This document shows positions 1-9,867 of a stretch of DNA of 64,000 bases, piece by piece (positions within the stretch are counted from its first letter, which is position 1; each line of letters opens with the position of its first letter). A program made the translations under genes and the position numbers. Origin of the DNA: Acanthococcus lagerstroemiae (taxonomy: Eukaryota > Arthropoda > Insecta > Hemiptera > Eriococcidae). The stretch is from contig CM063114.1 in NCBI GenBank assembly GCA_031841125.1, forward strand, positions 25,489,266 through 25,553,265, read 5' to 3'. The notes beneath the pieces were generated by a model. It was not told the DNA's origin. It searched no databases and worked only from the letters and a program-made list of their open reading frames with translations.

Positions 1-279
1 ACACAAACAACTTAGATCTCAGTAGAAGTCACCTCCTTAATCACCTACCCCGTTAACATTATCAACATGTGCGAAATTTTAAATATTCAATTAAAAATAT
101 ATACAACGAAAATATCTCCCGCTTTAAATTCCCCCACTTTAAATCTCAAACATCGCGCTTCAAATTCCATCCGATATACATCAAACATAGTCCCTTAATT
201 ACCTACTACCGAACTGGCTACGCGAGCTCGATGCGTCGTGACGTCATATGGCGCTTAGCATAGTCTGTGGTGTGTTCTA

Positions 280-960
280 GGACCGGCATTTTATATCTAC
301 TTACTTCAAACTATTCTCTTACTACCCTACTGATGTAAGCCACACAGAATTAAGAACAGGTTTCGGGGTCATCAGCCTAGAAAAACGCAGACTAATAACC
401 TCCCAATTACTGCTATATGACATTGTTGATAGTAAAATATGCGATGAAAATCTACTGCGACAAATCTGCTTTCGGGTACCCTCGTTCCAAGCGCGATCAA
501 AAGATCTATTTGAAACAATAACTGCCCACACAAATGGACACAGGGAGTCCGCTATGAATAGGGCGGCACGTCTGTATAATAACATAGTATCTAAAAATCC
601 CCACGTCGATATATTTTTCTTAAAACGTAATAATTTCAAAAATATAATAACCAAAATCATAGCGGCTCCAAATTTTAAATTTTAAAATAACCAGACGCAT
701 GCTCCGAGCTCCTTACTGGAGGGGAGGGGGGAGTGGTAACCCTGCGTGCACTTTTGTTCCTTCTCTCTTTTTTTTATGTTTTTATTTTCGATATACTTTT
801 AAAATATTTTAATTACGTTACTTTCCTATTAGGTATTTCTTATTATTTTGTATTATTTTTGTTTCATTTATCATATAAATTTATTGTATCTCTGCCTTGC
901 TCCTCCTGTAATTGGCCGAAAGGCTGTTGGAGGAAAATGCATTATTATTATTTAAAAAAA
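280..960 (+). mobile_element. CR1/Jockey-like retrotransposon, 5'-truncated 3' end
   Basis: The + strand frame ending at stop TAA 683-685 encodes the C-terminal part of a non-LTR reverse transcriptase protein: a segment YFKLFSYYP..., then SLEKRRLITSQLLLYDIV and RQICFRVPSFQARSKDLF, a pattern typical of the end of CR1/Jockey ORF2. It is followed by a 3' UTR and a tail of CATTATTATTATTTAAAAAA near 930-960. The copy is truncated at its 5' end near 280. It is related to the longer copy at 9555-14340 and the piece at 25970-27010. The last about 100 codons are open, so the fragment is not very old. Confidence 0.8.
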
Positions 961-1505
961 ATATCTTGGCAACCGCCTTAGAGGGGAAATTCTTATACTA
1001 TTTTACAAAACATGATCGGAAAGATGATGTTTACTTTAGTATTTTGCAAGTAGAAAGCAGCACTTTTCATCAACAAATCAGATACAAGCATAACCTCCAT
1101 GGAAAGTAAACATACCTTGATGTAAAAACATGAGTCACAGTTTTACATGCAGGCACGTTTTGCCAACGGACACAATGGAGCAACACCAAGAATGCCGAGA
1201 GTGGCCGACTAATGCCGAGGATGTTATTATTACAATGTTATCATTGCAATTGTTGATATTCGCTGTCCAAACTGTAGGTTTCCTTTCAGTTGGTAATACG
1301 CACATGGTGAATTTTTCAGTGTTGCTTTTTTGATAAGACAAAGCGGTTAATATTTTCCCTTTCTGATCATGTATTGTGAAAAATATATTACAAAACATGA
1401 GCCAAAAGTGAGTTTACATGACTCGGGAATTGCTCACTCGCTACGTTCATTCGCAAACTTTCCCTCGCATGTGAACACTCACTTTTGACTCTTGGTGTGT
1501 AATAT
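961..1505. other. Noncoding stretch with an imperfect palindrome
   Basis: No gene recognised. An imperfect inverted repeat lies at about 1396-1490, with CCAAAAGTGAGTTTACATG on one side and CATGTGAACACTCACTTTTG on the other, suggesting a small decayed foldback element. Confidence 0.4.
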
Positions 1506-1767
1506 CAGCCCCAGCGCGAGGTTTTTCATCGCCCCAGGCAAAATTCAATTTTTGCCACCCCTTTATAAAAAATAGTTGGTTCAATTTTTTATACGGTATT
1601 TGTAAAATGAAATTTATTAATACATAAAAAGGCGAGTATAAAAACTTATTTATTTATACAAATACCTATGTACTAGAAAAAAACAAAAAATAATAGCACA
1701 AAAATTGAATTCGAAAGTAAAAAACAATAATCAATGGCACAAAATTAAATTCGAACTTAACGTGCTT

Positions 1768-1975
1768 TTATTTGAGCAAACTCATGAACAATATCTTGTA
1801 AAACAATTTTTTAGCTGTTTTGTAGTCAATAGCTATAAGAGCAAGTCCCAAAAGACGCTCTTGCCCAATAGTAGATTGTAGATATGTTTTAATTCTCAAA
1901 CACAATCAAAATTTCGTACATAAGTTCCATTGGTAATGTGTCAGTCAGTAGATGAACGAATAATCGCAAAACATG
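1768..1975 (-). pseudogene. hAT transposase C-terminal (dimerisation) fragment
   Basis: Reading the minus strand from about 1975 gives VLRLFVHLLTDTLPMELMYE, then after a frameshift near 1895 the stretch KTYLQSTIGQERLLGLALIA followed by IDYKTAKKL and a stop at 1768-1770. The pattern K-TYLRSTMGQERLxGLALLSIE is the conserved core of the hAT family C-terminal dimerisation domain, which holds transposase subunits together at the transposon ends. The rest of the transposase is missing, so the copy cannot be active. The upstream part of this fragment also appears, inverted, at 2430-2512 because of the internal duplication. Confidence 0.7.
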
Positions 1976-2512
1976 TAATATGAGTCGGCTGCATGACTGC
2001 ACTCACTCATGGTAGCTGGTACTTCACAACAGTCAACACTTGTAAAGACAGGATACACAGCGCGACATTGCGACTCCATTCCATGCGATTACGATTACGC
2101 ATTACGTCACTTATCAGTGGTGTTGCGTTGGCCATTTATAAGAGGAAGGGAGAAAACAATACCTACATATTTGCATATGCTAGTCTAAAATGTCACATAC
2201 AAGGTGTCAAACGTGCCACAGCCAATATGCAAGTATGTAGGTATTGTTTTCTCTCTTCCTCTTATGAATGGCCAACGCAACACCACTGATAAGTGACGTA
2301 ATGCATAATCGTAATCGCATGAAATGGAGTCGCAATGTCGCGCTGTGTATCCTGTCTTTACAAGTGTTGACTGTTGTAAAGTACCAACTACCATGAGTGA
2401 GTGCAGTCATGCAGCCGACTCATATTACATGGTTTGCGATTATTCGTTCATCTACTGACTGACACATTATCCATGGAACTAATGTACAAAATTTTGATTG
2501 CGTTTGAGAATT
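1891..2512. repeat. Long inverted repeat (arms about 285 bp, loop about 50 bp)
   Basis: The left arm begins AATTCTCAAACACAATCAAA at 1891 and the right arm ends with its near-complement TTGATTGCGTTTGAGAATT at 2512; the centre of symmetry is near 2201. Both arms encode nearly the same 60-residue frame when read outward-in (1993 onward on +, 2410 downward on -), confirming high identity. Transcription through it would make a long hairpin RNA. Confidence 0.9.
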
Positions 2513-2656
2513 ATGCACGAAGAATGTAATCTGAATTCATATTTTCCCAGGGTATTGATATTTTCATGTTTTTTTTTTAAATCGTGCAATTGCCGCCCCC
2601 TGGCGTTTGCCGCCCTAGGTAGTTGCCTACGTGGCCTGTGCCTCGCACCGGGGCTG

Positions 2657-3086
2657 GTAATATACTATTAATTTGGACGCGTCGCGGAATCAGAATCGGA
2701 GCAATTATATGATCTCGGAGTCTCTTGTTTTCGCTTTGTTGTAAATATTTTCTCGATATTGTCAATATTTCTTCATCATTATCGATTATTGTCCAAGCTT
2801 TTTTCAATTCTCCTCCTCCAATTAATGGATTTTTTCGACGTATTGCAGTCGAAGTCGGAGATCGGGCTTCAGTGGAATTGAAATCTGAGTCAAATTTCTT
2901 AGAGGTCTGGATCCCGGCTCGGGGCGATTATTCCCAGAAAGATTCAAAAAGTCTATTATTGCAGTTTATTCCTCGCCGTTTCTCAATTTGTTCAGCCAAC
3001 AAATTGGTATCATATATCTATTGGTTATCAACGCCTCCTGCCAATAATGTTTTGGTAACGCTGTGCCACTATCTGTAGTTAAGTAC
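2657..3086. other. No feature recognised
   Basis: About 430 bases of AT-rich sequence. Short open frames on both strands show no recognisable protein similarity. Confidence 0.4.
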
Positions 3087-3329
3087 CGGGGATGTATGGA
3101 AGGGGGGGGGGGCTTCCCCGTAGGAAATTTTTTACTCAGCAGTTGGGGAACTTTACCACTTCTCAATCAGCCGAAGTTAGGAAATTGTGGTAGAGTTGGG
3201 AAAATCCAACAATTTAAAAGCTTTTTTTTTCTCATTTTTTCTTTTTTCTTTGATACTTGGAAATTTTGAGTTGGATTAGTCGGGACTTTCACCCCCCCCC
3301 CCAAGGAAAATCTCTCCGGCACATCCCTG
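3087..3329. mobile_element. hAT-like MITE, GGGATGT family
   Basis: The left end CGGGGATGTATGG at 3087 and right end CCGGCACATCCCTG ending 3329 are imperfect terminal inverted repeats, each next to a homopolymer run (G about 3102-3112, C about 3291-3302). AGTAC lies just outside both ends, a possible partial target duplication. The interior contains GATACTTGGAAATTTTGAGT, also found at 18370 (+) and 30810 (reverse), so this is a dispersed family. Confidence 0.6.
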
Positions 3330-4631
3330 AGTACTACAGAAATCTTATTATTTCTGCGAATCAGTATCAGTATCTGGTGCTACGTGAAAGAACCGACTTT
3401 TTTTTTTATACTTTGGATACTCTGAACTCTGAGTTGTATAGAGGACTGCGATGACCCCAATGAGCAGAAAATTTTCACGAATCTGAAAAAAGAAAAAACC
3501 GCCAGCATGTGGTAGGCAATTGAAAATGTATACCGGCTCGGGTATGTACTCCAGCCACGGTCTAGGTGAGTCCCCATAATTAACACCATCTCTGGCTTTT
3601 TGAATTTCGAAATGCGATTTTGCCTTCGTTAACACGACGCGCTGTAAATCATTCTAATTCTTCTTTATTACCCAAACTCGTTTTTTCCTCTCCGCTTCGG
3701 TAATTTACGATACCCTCCGAGTGATTTAAACGCGCTGCACCGGCCGGGTTCCCCGACACCGCACGCCGGCGCACACTGTGACTGTTCGCCGCAATCGCAA
3801 AATGTGGAAAAAGCCCAACCTTTAATTACTAATTTAGATCTTTCCCAAAGTTTTTTAGCCGGGAATGTTGCTTTCGAATTAGGCAGCACTGAGTGACTGA
3901 GCCAGCGCGCGCGATAAAGAGAGTCCCCGAAAGAAAGAGAGAGAGAGAGTCCTCGTCGCTAGGTCGGATGACTAAAGAAGATAGATGGCTGCGCGCCGTC
4001 AATTTGATTTATAATGGGTCGTGGCTGCCATGCAACAAGCGTATATGTGGCCCGATACCACCACGGCCATCTTGCATCTCAGCTCCGCACCATCTGATCC
4101 GAAATACTCTATTGGAAGCTGCGATACATTTATCATTGTCATACGGCGAAGATTAACGCCTAAATTATTAAGGCGTGGCATGGCGTCTTATACACGCTGC
4201 ATACAATATCGATGTTTTTTTCCATTTTTTTTTTCTTTTCCTACATTTACTCTTTTATAAGTAGATTTCTGTACTCCCGATTCGAAATAATATTTTAACC
4301 TCGATCGCGGAGACGATAGTTGGTCCAGATAACGGATGTAGAAATAAAGGGTTGAACGCTGGCACTGACTGGTCCGCCGGTATGGTCAGAGAAATTCCGG
4401 TACGCTCGAGACTCCTAAAGAAACCAACCCCTACACCCGTGAACTCCTGAAATGCCTCCCAGGGTTGCCAGATGATAGGAGTAGAAATCCGTTTTGCAAT
4501 TTTGAAAAAATCCGTTCAAATCCGTGCGTTCGAAATCCGAATACTTTTTCATATTGGAGCGCTAATGTTCCAAAGCTCGATAATGCTAACTTATTCCCAA
4601 TAGGAGTGCTAATATTGGTAATGATAATTTA
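3330..4631. other. Apparently unique noncoding DNA
   Basis: No gene or mobile element recognised. A (GA)n tract lies at about 3930-3950. Open frames here (for example 3668-3889 and 3893-4156) lack any recognisable domain and are treated as chance. Confidence 0.4.
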
Positions 4632-5352
4632 CAGGGGCGGATCCAGACACTTATTTTAAGGGAAGATGTGGACTGAAAAAAAGCAAGCCTAGTCCCTTAA
4701 GGTTAAATTTCTCTTTGCCAAGACCATAATTGTTGTTTTTCTATATTATATTTATTTATTTATTTTCCACTTTCTTAAAAAATACTGACTTTTCAAAGCT
4801 ATTGCTTTAGATGAACTACTGCGCTCTCCTATGTACAATAGTCAATTTTACTTTAATCGTATGAATAAAAGATAGAATCAAACAATATAAGTATATGAAG
4901 ATGTGCAGATGAATATAAAATTAATTTTGTTCACAAAGTTATATTTAATCTATTTTTAACAGACGTTTTAGCAAATCATCATATTACATTGTTAGGGTCA
5001 ATATTTGAATCATAATGACAGTCCAGGGGAATTAGCATTTTTGATGGAATTAATTGCAGCACCACTGAAACTTGTTACGATTGTTTAGTACCCTCTTCGG
5101 AAAAACCCCGTGATCCCCCCTCCCTTGGTGTGAGCATCACCCCCCAGTGTCCAAAAAGTGCCCCTGGAAACAGTCTTTGGCTTGTATCTAGCTTAAAATT
5201 GAGTTATAGGTAAAAATAGTCCTCACCAAAATTAAAGAGCGTAAAATTCTCTACAAAAATGATATCTATGTTTTTTTTTCGCGAATCCCATACCAACCAA
5301 GATAATTGGCGTTCAAAATCACACGAGCATGTAAATATGGAGTAACCTACAA

Positions 5353-5600
5353 CCAAGGCCGGATTTAAGATTTCGTGGCCCTGGGGCTCAGGAAGATGCA
5401 GAGGCCCCAAAGTTTCAAGAAATCTCCCCCTCCCCCTCCCCCCAAAAAACTGAAGTTCCAAATTACCAGTAACAATAATTTGAAGTACACAGAAAGTACA
5501 TATGAACAACATATTATGTAATAACGACACTTTCATGACTTTTGTGGAGGTCCCTAATTTGTGGAGGCCCTGGGCCCAGTGGGCCCCACCCTAAATCTGG
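5353..5600. mobile_element. Nested hAT-like MITE (CAAGGCCGGATTTAAG ends)
   Basis: The left end CAAGGCCGGATTTAAGATTT and right end CACCCTAAATCTGG form imperfect inverted repeats; GTGGCCCTGGGGC near the left pairs with GGGCCCAGTGGGCC near the right. No clear target duplication is visible. It sits inside the larger hAT relic. Confidence 0.55.
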
Positions 5601-5878
5601 AAAATTGCCTTTTTTTTTGAGATATTACTTATCTTAATTGATTATAAATTCATAAAACGATTCCACTTTGAAACAACGCTAAAAACGTAAATTTCAATCA
5701 CATTTCATAAATTCCTTATACCAAAAACTTTCAAATATCACGTGTTGCCGGTGTCACAGATTATAATTTTGAGAATGGTTACTACATAGCTATTGTATAA
5801 CAGTATTACCAACCGCCTGGAATGAACAGAATAAAAGTTATTTCGAGTGATTCCTTCTGTCCGGCGGTTCCTTTTGCC

Positions 5879-6067
5879 CTAACTTCCCCTACGTGGCTTT
5901 TGTATTTCAACCAATAATTTTTCGGCTATATTTTGAACGGAAGTATAAATTGTACTGAAATGATTTGAAGCATCACGACCTCTAGTTTCTAAAATTGTGT
6001 TGGTGGATTCCACTAAATCAGGTGCATTAGGTAAGTCCGCGATCTTTCTCTGCAAAATGACACTCAA
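5879..6067 (-). pseudogene. hAT (ZMYM/DUF4371-type) transposase fragment
   Basis: The 62-residue minus-strand frame contains LQRKIADLPNAPDLVES, then FSTIYTSVQNIAEKLLVEIQ and PR. Regularly spaced leucines and the final PR match the stretch between catalytic core and C-terminal domain in hAT transposases related to zinc finger MYM-type proteins (LQ-K-DL-A-LV-S ... F-IY--A--LA ... PR). It has no complete catalytic domain. It was assigned by pattern only; a profile search against hAT transposases would settle it. Confidence 0.55.
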
Positions 6068-6294
6068 GGGCAGTGTAAGAGCTAACGCGCGAATATAATG
6101 TGCACATTGCCCTCAAATGTCCACAGCAAAATTCTTAAATTTATTTTTGAAATTTGGAGGGGATATATCCCCTTATTCCTCCCTCCCCCGTGGATCCGCC
6201 CCTATAATTATAATAATTATTAGGAGACTCCATAATATTATCGAGCCGTAGAGGTACTGTTATCAAGTATCCACATCCACCTACTCAAAATCCA

Positions 6295-6545
6295 AGTCCT
6301 CATCTCTGAACTGAAAGGAAATGCATCCAGCTCCCTCCTGGATTCCGGGATCACCGCCAGTCTGCGAATCTTATTAGATTTTTTTCCCCCCTATTTATAT
6401 TCAAGCCTTCACTTGTCCACCCCATTTCGTTGAAGATTTCCTAAGGGTTACGTTAAAAAGTAAAGGGGATAAAGGATCACCCTGGTGTACATCTTTTCCA
6501 ATTTGGAAGTAAGAGCCCGTTTTTTTTTCCCAGTAATGATCGTGC
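6295..6545 (-). pseudogene. RTE-type reverse transcriptase fragment
   Basis: Read on the minus strand, the segment gives KDVHQGDPLSPLLFNVTLRK, the conserved block QGDPLSPxLFN of non-LTR reverse transcriptases, then EMGWTSEGLNIN and IRFAD, then in a shifted frame VIPESRRELDAF. This is the palm region leading to the F-A-D-D catalytic motif; the motif is interrupted by a frameshift and a stop. The closest relatives in this window are the RTE-like copies at 17172, 53570 and 59190. Only the central RT remains. Confidence 0.65.
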
Positions 6546-8689
6546 TCTGAGGATTTAAATACTTTTATGCCTTTACTACTGAGTATACTTGAGCGAAAAC
6601 CGTAACGCTCCTGTTAGCTGTTACCATGATGTCATACTTCTGGGTATACTTGGAACGGATTTTTCGATCCTTCAAGAAACAGAACTCAACCACCTCAAGA
6701 TCTTGTTTTGTTTCCCTTCTCAACTGTTTGTATTAAAAAGGTGTCACAGAAGGGAGATTTACCCCGAGCCCCACAAGTAAAGGGATTCCGCAGGGGCTTC
6801 GCGAAACAAATTACAAAAACCTAAAGATATGCGCGTATTTTGAATGAAACTATAAAGAAACAAGAGGGTCTTGAAAATTCATTCGTCCCAGGCCCCATGA
6901 AAGCTTTATACGGCCCTTATAGCAGAAATTTTACTTGCACCACTCGCGGCGTTCAACTCTCACTCAACCTAATTACAATGGCGCTGCTAACATGAAAAAG
7001 GTCAATCATGAGATTTTCGATTTGCTCCCTTCGTGATCTCCTTCCAGCACCTCTGCTGCATGGCGTGCAATTCTCATGATTATCTCGAAAAACTGTAGAA
7101 GTTTTTGCAGCCAAGCCTGTGTAGCGAGAGAGCTGCGTAACATCCCCGTAACAACCCAAGGCTGCAAATTCAATTTGCTTCTCCATAATTAACCAGTGCG
7201 AGCGCGAATGGATAGTACGGAGAGCGAGAGAGCTAAACAAATAATTAAAAATTCGAGAAAAACCGTGTTTTAAAAACGCGAAATTTTCGTTTACTTTGGG
7301 CCATAAATTAGTACCCAATTACCGCAGGGGGGTGCTGTATAAGTATACACTGGGTGAAAAAAAAAGAAAGGAAAAAGATACCCAGGAAAAATGCTTTTAT
7401 AAGGTAGCAGCGCTCCAAACAACGCGGTAATTTAGGTGGCGTTATACTTTATATTTCAGACTGAAGGTATTTTTAAACCGGGGGCGTAAATTAACTCGCG
7501 AGTATTGGCGGAGGGCGGTGGCGGCGCGAAAGCGGCGGGAAAGCCGTATAATTAGTCAACGAAGGAAGAAAGCGTAAATTTTAAAGGAAAATAAGTAGCC
7601 GACTAAGTTAAAACACTCCGGGGAGTACGAAGGCACGGACTGGATACCACCGCCACAGCTCGGGTAAGGAGTTGAACTTCGAAATATAAGAGAGGTAAAA
7701 TTACGTTTCGTAAGAAAAACAGAAAGAGAGAAGGAGACAGAACTCGAAGAAGCAGGAGCGCACAAAAAAGGAGAAAAAAAAAAGAAGAAGAGAAGAGCGA
7801 CAAAATTATGTGAGACACGTTTTAAATTTGAACTCTAGAGGGAGTTACAGGGGGTTGATAAAAATACGGTCTCGGGAAGGGTGCGAAATACGTCTGGCCT
7901 CTGTATCTACGCAAGACAGAAGAATTTCTGCATTTTTACCCCCTTTATTTAGATTATAGCAATAAAAATTCCGTTTCCCCTTTCGCCCCGGCGCGCTGCG
8001 ACAATCGCACCCGGACGCGAAAACTATACGGCCACTTTAATTGCGTTCTTTTAACTTTTCGTTTTGCAACCTCAGTGGTAAAATAAATGGAAAAAACACT
8101 AGCTAGCGTAATAAAAGAAGGAGAGAGAGAGAGCGATAAAAAAACAGAGGGAAAAAGGTTGCCGATAAATGAGGAGTTTATTGGTCGTTTTTCTTTTAGG
8201 AGTTTTTAAACGGCGAACGTGCTCGCCGTAGAATTAGAGACCGGCCGAAGAATCGTGAGGCTTTTTCCAGCTCGGCGTATTTCGACTACCTAGGCGATTT
8301 TATCGAACTAAATCTCAAATTTAACGGACCAGTGAACATTTCACACTATATCGAACCATAAAGCCATAATATTGGATATATATTTCAACTTCTTCATCCG
8401 AGACAATTATTTTCGAATGTTCTTTCACATACAACTTCCAGCGGAGGCGGCGTGCATGAAAATACAAAATTGCAATTCGGGTATACAAATTAATACCAAT
8501 CGCGGTGTGAGAACGAGTGTCTCATTCGACGATGAAATTAATTTAATGGTTTCACGTAATCATAATAGACACGCGTTTGAATCAAGTTGTCAAGGTCGAT
8601 GGCAATAGAAGAAAGAGTCCCTACTGTGGTATGAGATCTGAAAATACGTCCACGTTAAGAATTTAGGATGCAATTGGAAGATTACAACT
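6546..8689. other. Apparently unique noncoding DNA
   Basis: No protein similarity, repeat or terminal inverted repeat was recognised. Composition is more balanced than in the surrounding transposons, with many purine-rich runs (for example 7745-7800 and 8115-8150). It is a candidate for conserved noncoding or regulatory sequence, with no direct evidence. Confidence 0.4.
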
Positions 8690-8850
8690 GTAACCCTGAT
8701 GACAAGCATGACATTGACAACAAACAAGAGAGTGATGATGACCTTGACGCTGATAACGACCTCGTGACACTGCTGATGATCTGACACTGGATGACGATCA
8801 TGACATTAGCGACAATCATGCATGACATTGATGACACTACATATCCACAA
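8690..8850. repeat. Degenerate GATGACATTGA-type repeat
   Basis: Units such as GATGACAAGCATGACATTGA, GATGATGACCTTGACGCTGA and GACATTGATGACACT recur about every 12-24 bases. The units are too diverged for a precise consensus. Confidence 0.5.
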
Positions 8851-8869
8851 CGTCGTTACTATCCAACTT

Positions 8870-9445
8870 CACTCTTAGTTTTTGACATGGATATGTCTAA
8901 TGGCTCGCCACGTGACAGAGAAAAAGTTCGCAGAAAACGTTCCATAGAAAAACGTTACCATCGTGATGTAATTGCGTATTTCTCTTTACGCAGTCATTCG
9001 TGCCGTCACGTTTTGACCGGCCGACACGGAGAAAGCCGCGAGCGTAGCCGAGAACAGAAGACTAGTGAAAGCATTGGCATATGGGTATGCACACCAACAC
9101 GGAATGGCTTCAGCCCCACAAACTACCCTTTTGGCTGCGCCACTGATCATAAGCAAACTAGAATTCAATAAAATAAGTATTACAAACATCAGAAGGCAAA
9201 AATTGACCTGGGCTGACGCATAGCCAGACAAGGAGACAACTGTTGGACTTACCAACTAACATTCTAACAACCAATAGACGGCAAAAGAAATAAAGGTAGG
9301 CAAAAAATCAGATTGTAGGATAATTTATTCATTTTTTTAGGGGGGGGATGAGAAAGAGTCTGATTAGTGCACAGAAGGACATTGTTACATGGATATGTCG
9401 TCCAGGCGTCCGCATTGACGCACATACCCACATTCCAATACCTTC
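8870..9445 (-). repeat. Dispersed repeat, inverted copy of 22620-22920
   Basis: The segment at about 8880-9060 (GACATGGATATGTCTAATGG, CGTTCCATAGAAAAACGTTA) is the reverse complement of material at 22780-22910, and 9370-9445 (GACATTGTTACATGGATATG, GTCCAGGCG) matches 22628-22700 in direct orientation. It looks like one old mobile element family with rearranged parts; no coding capacity recognised. Confidence 0.6.
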
Positions 9446-9867
9446 TTTAGTCACAAAATGAAACCTGATAAAAATATAATTTTACAAGAGATATAGTTCC
9501 AACGTCATTATCTATCAGTGGCGCCCACTTCAAAGGACTAAAATAACATTTAAAAAAAATGTATTTATTTATTTAATTTGTATTTGAGGCCCCCTCCCAA
9601 CAGGTGCCCGAGGGTCCCATTGACAGGGAGGGACAGAAGTTACAATAAGTACCTAATTAGAAGGAAAGGTGGGCGATAAAGAAGAAGGAAAAGAAGACAG
9701 AAAGAGGGAGAGGGAGAAAGGCACCAGAGCAAAGGCAGAGCGGGGAGTGAGGGGCGCGCAAGTCCACAGGCGGCAATTGAGAATTGTGAATTGAGAACTG
9801 CGGGTTGAAAGAGGCCAAGGGGCCGAAACAAACCACACTTGGGTGTAAGGAAAAGAACTGCAGAGTC

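Larger units (their letters stand above)
1506..2656. mobile_element. hAT transposon relic with internal inverted duplication
   Basis: The ends are CAGCCCC at 1506 and GGGGCTG ending at 2656, with related subterminal sequence (GCGAGG / CCTCGC). Both sides are flanked by GTAATAT (1499-1505 and 2657-2663), a 7-bp exact direct repeat where hAT elements make 8 bp. Inside, on the minus strand, is a remnant of a hAT C-terminal dimerisation domain (see 1768-1975). The middle of the element is a large inverted duplication (1891-2512). Confidence 0.7.
4632..6203. mobile_element. hAT relic (CAGGGGCGGATCC ends)
   Basis: Terminal inverted repeats CAGGGGCGGATCCA (4632) and TGGATCCGCCCCT (ending 6203) match the hAT end style. 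Flanking octamers ATAATTTA and ATAATTAT agree at 6 of 8 positions. A transposase fragment lies at 5879-6067 on the minus strand and a smaller hAT-like MITE is nested at 5353-5600. Poly-C and poly-G tracts lie close to the ends. Confidence 0.7.

Noticed and set aside
322..660. 112-codon minus-strand frame
   Set aside because: It is the antisense shadow of the CR1/Jockey-like C-terminal coding sequence on the + strand.
1993..2410. Pair of nearly identical proteins on opposite strands
   Set aside because: The similarity results from the inverted repeat itself; the frames have no known domain and are not treated as genes.
8791..9171. 126-codon + strand frame
   Set aside because: It spans the degenerate GATGACATTGA repeat and the dispersed repeat at 8870 onward; not a gene.
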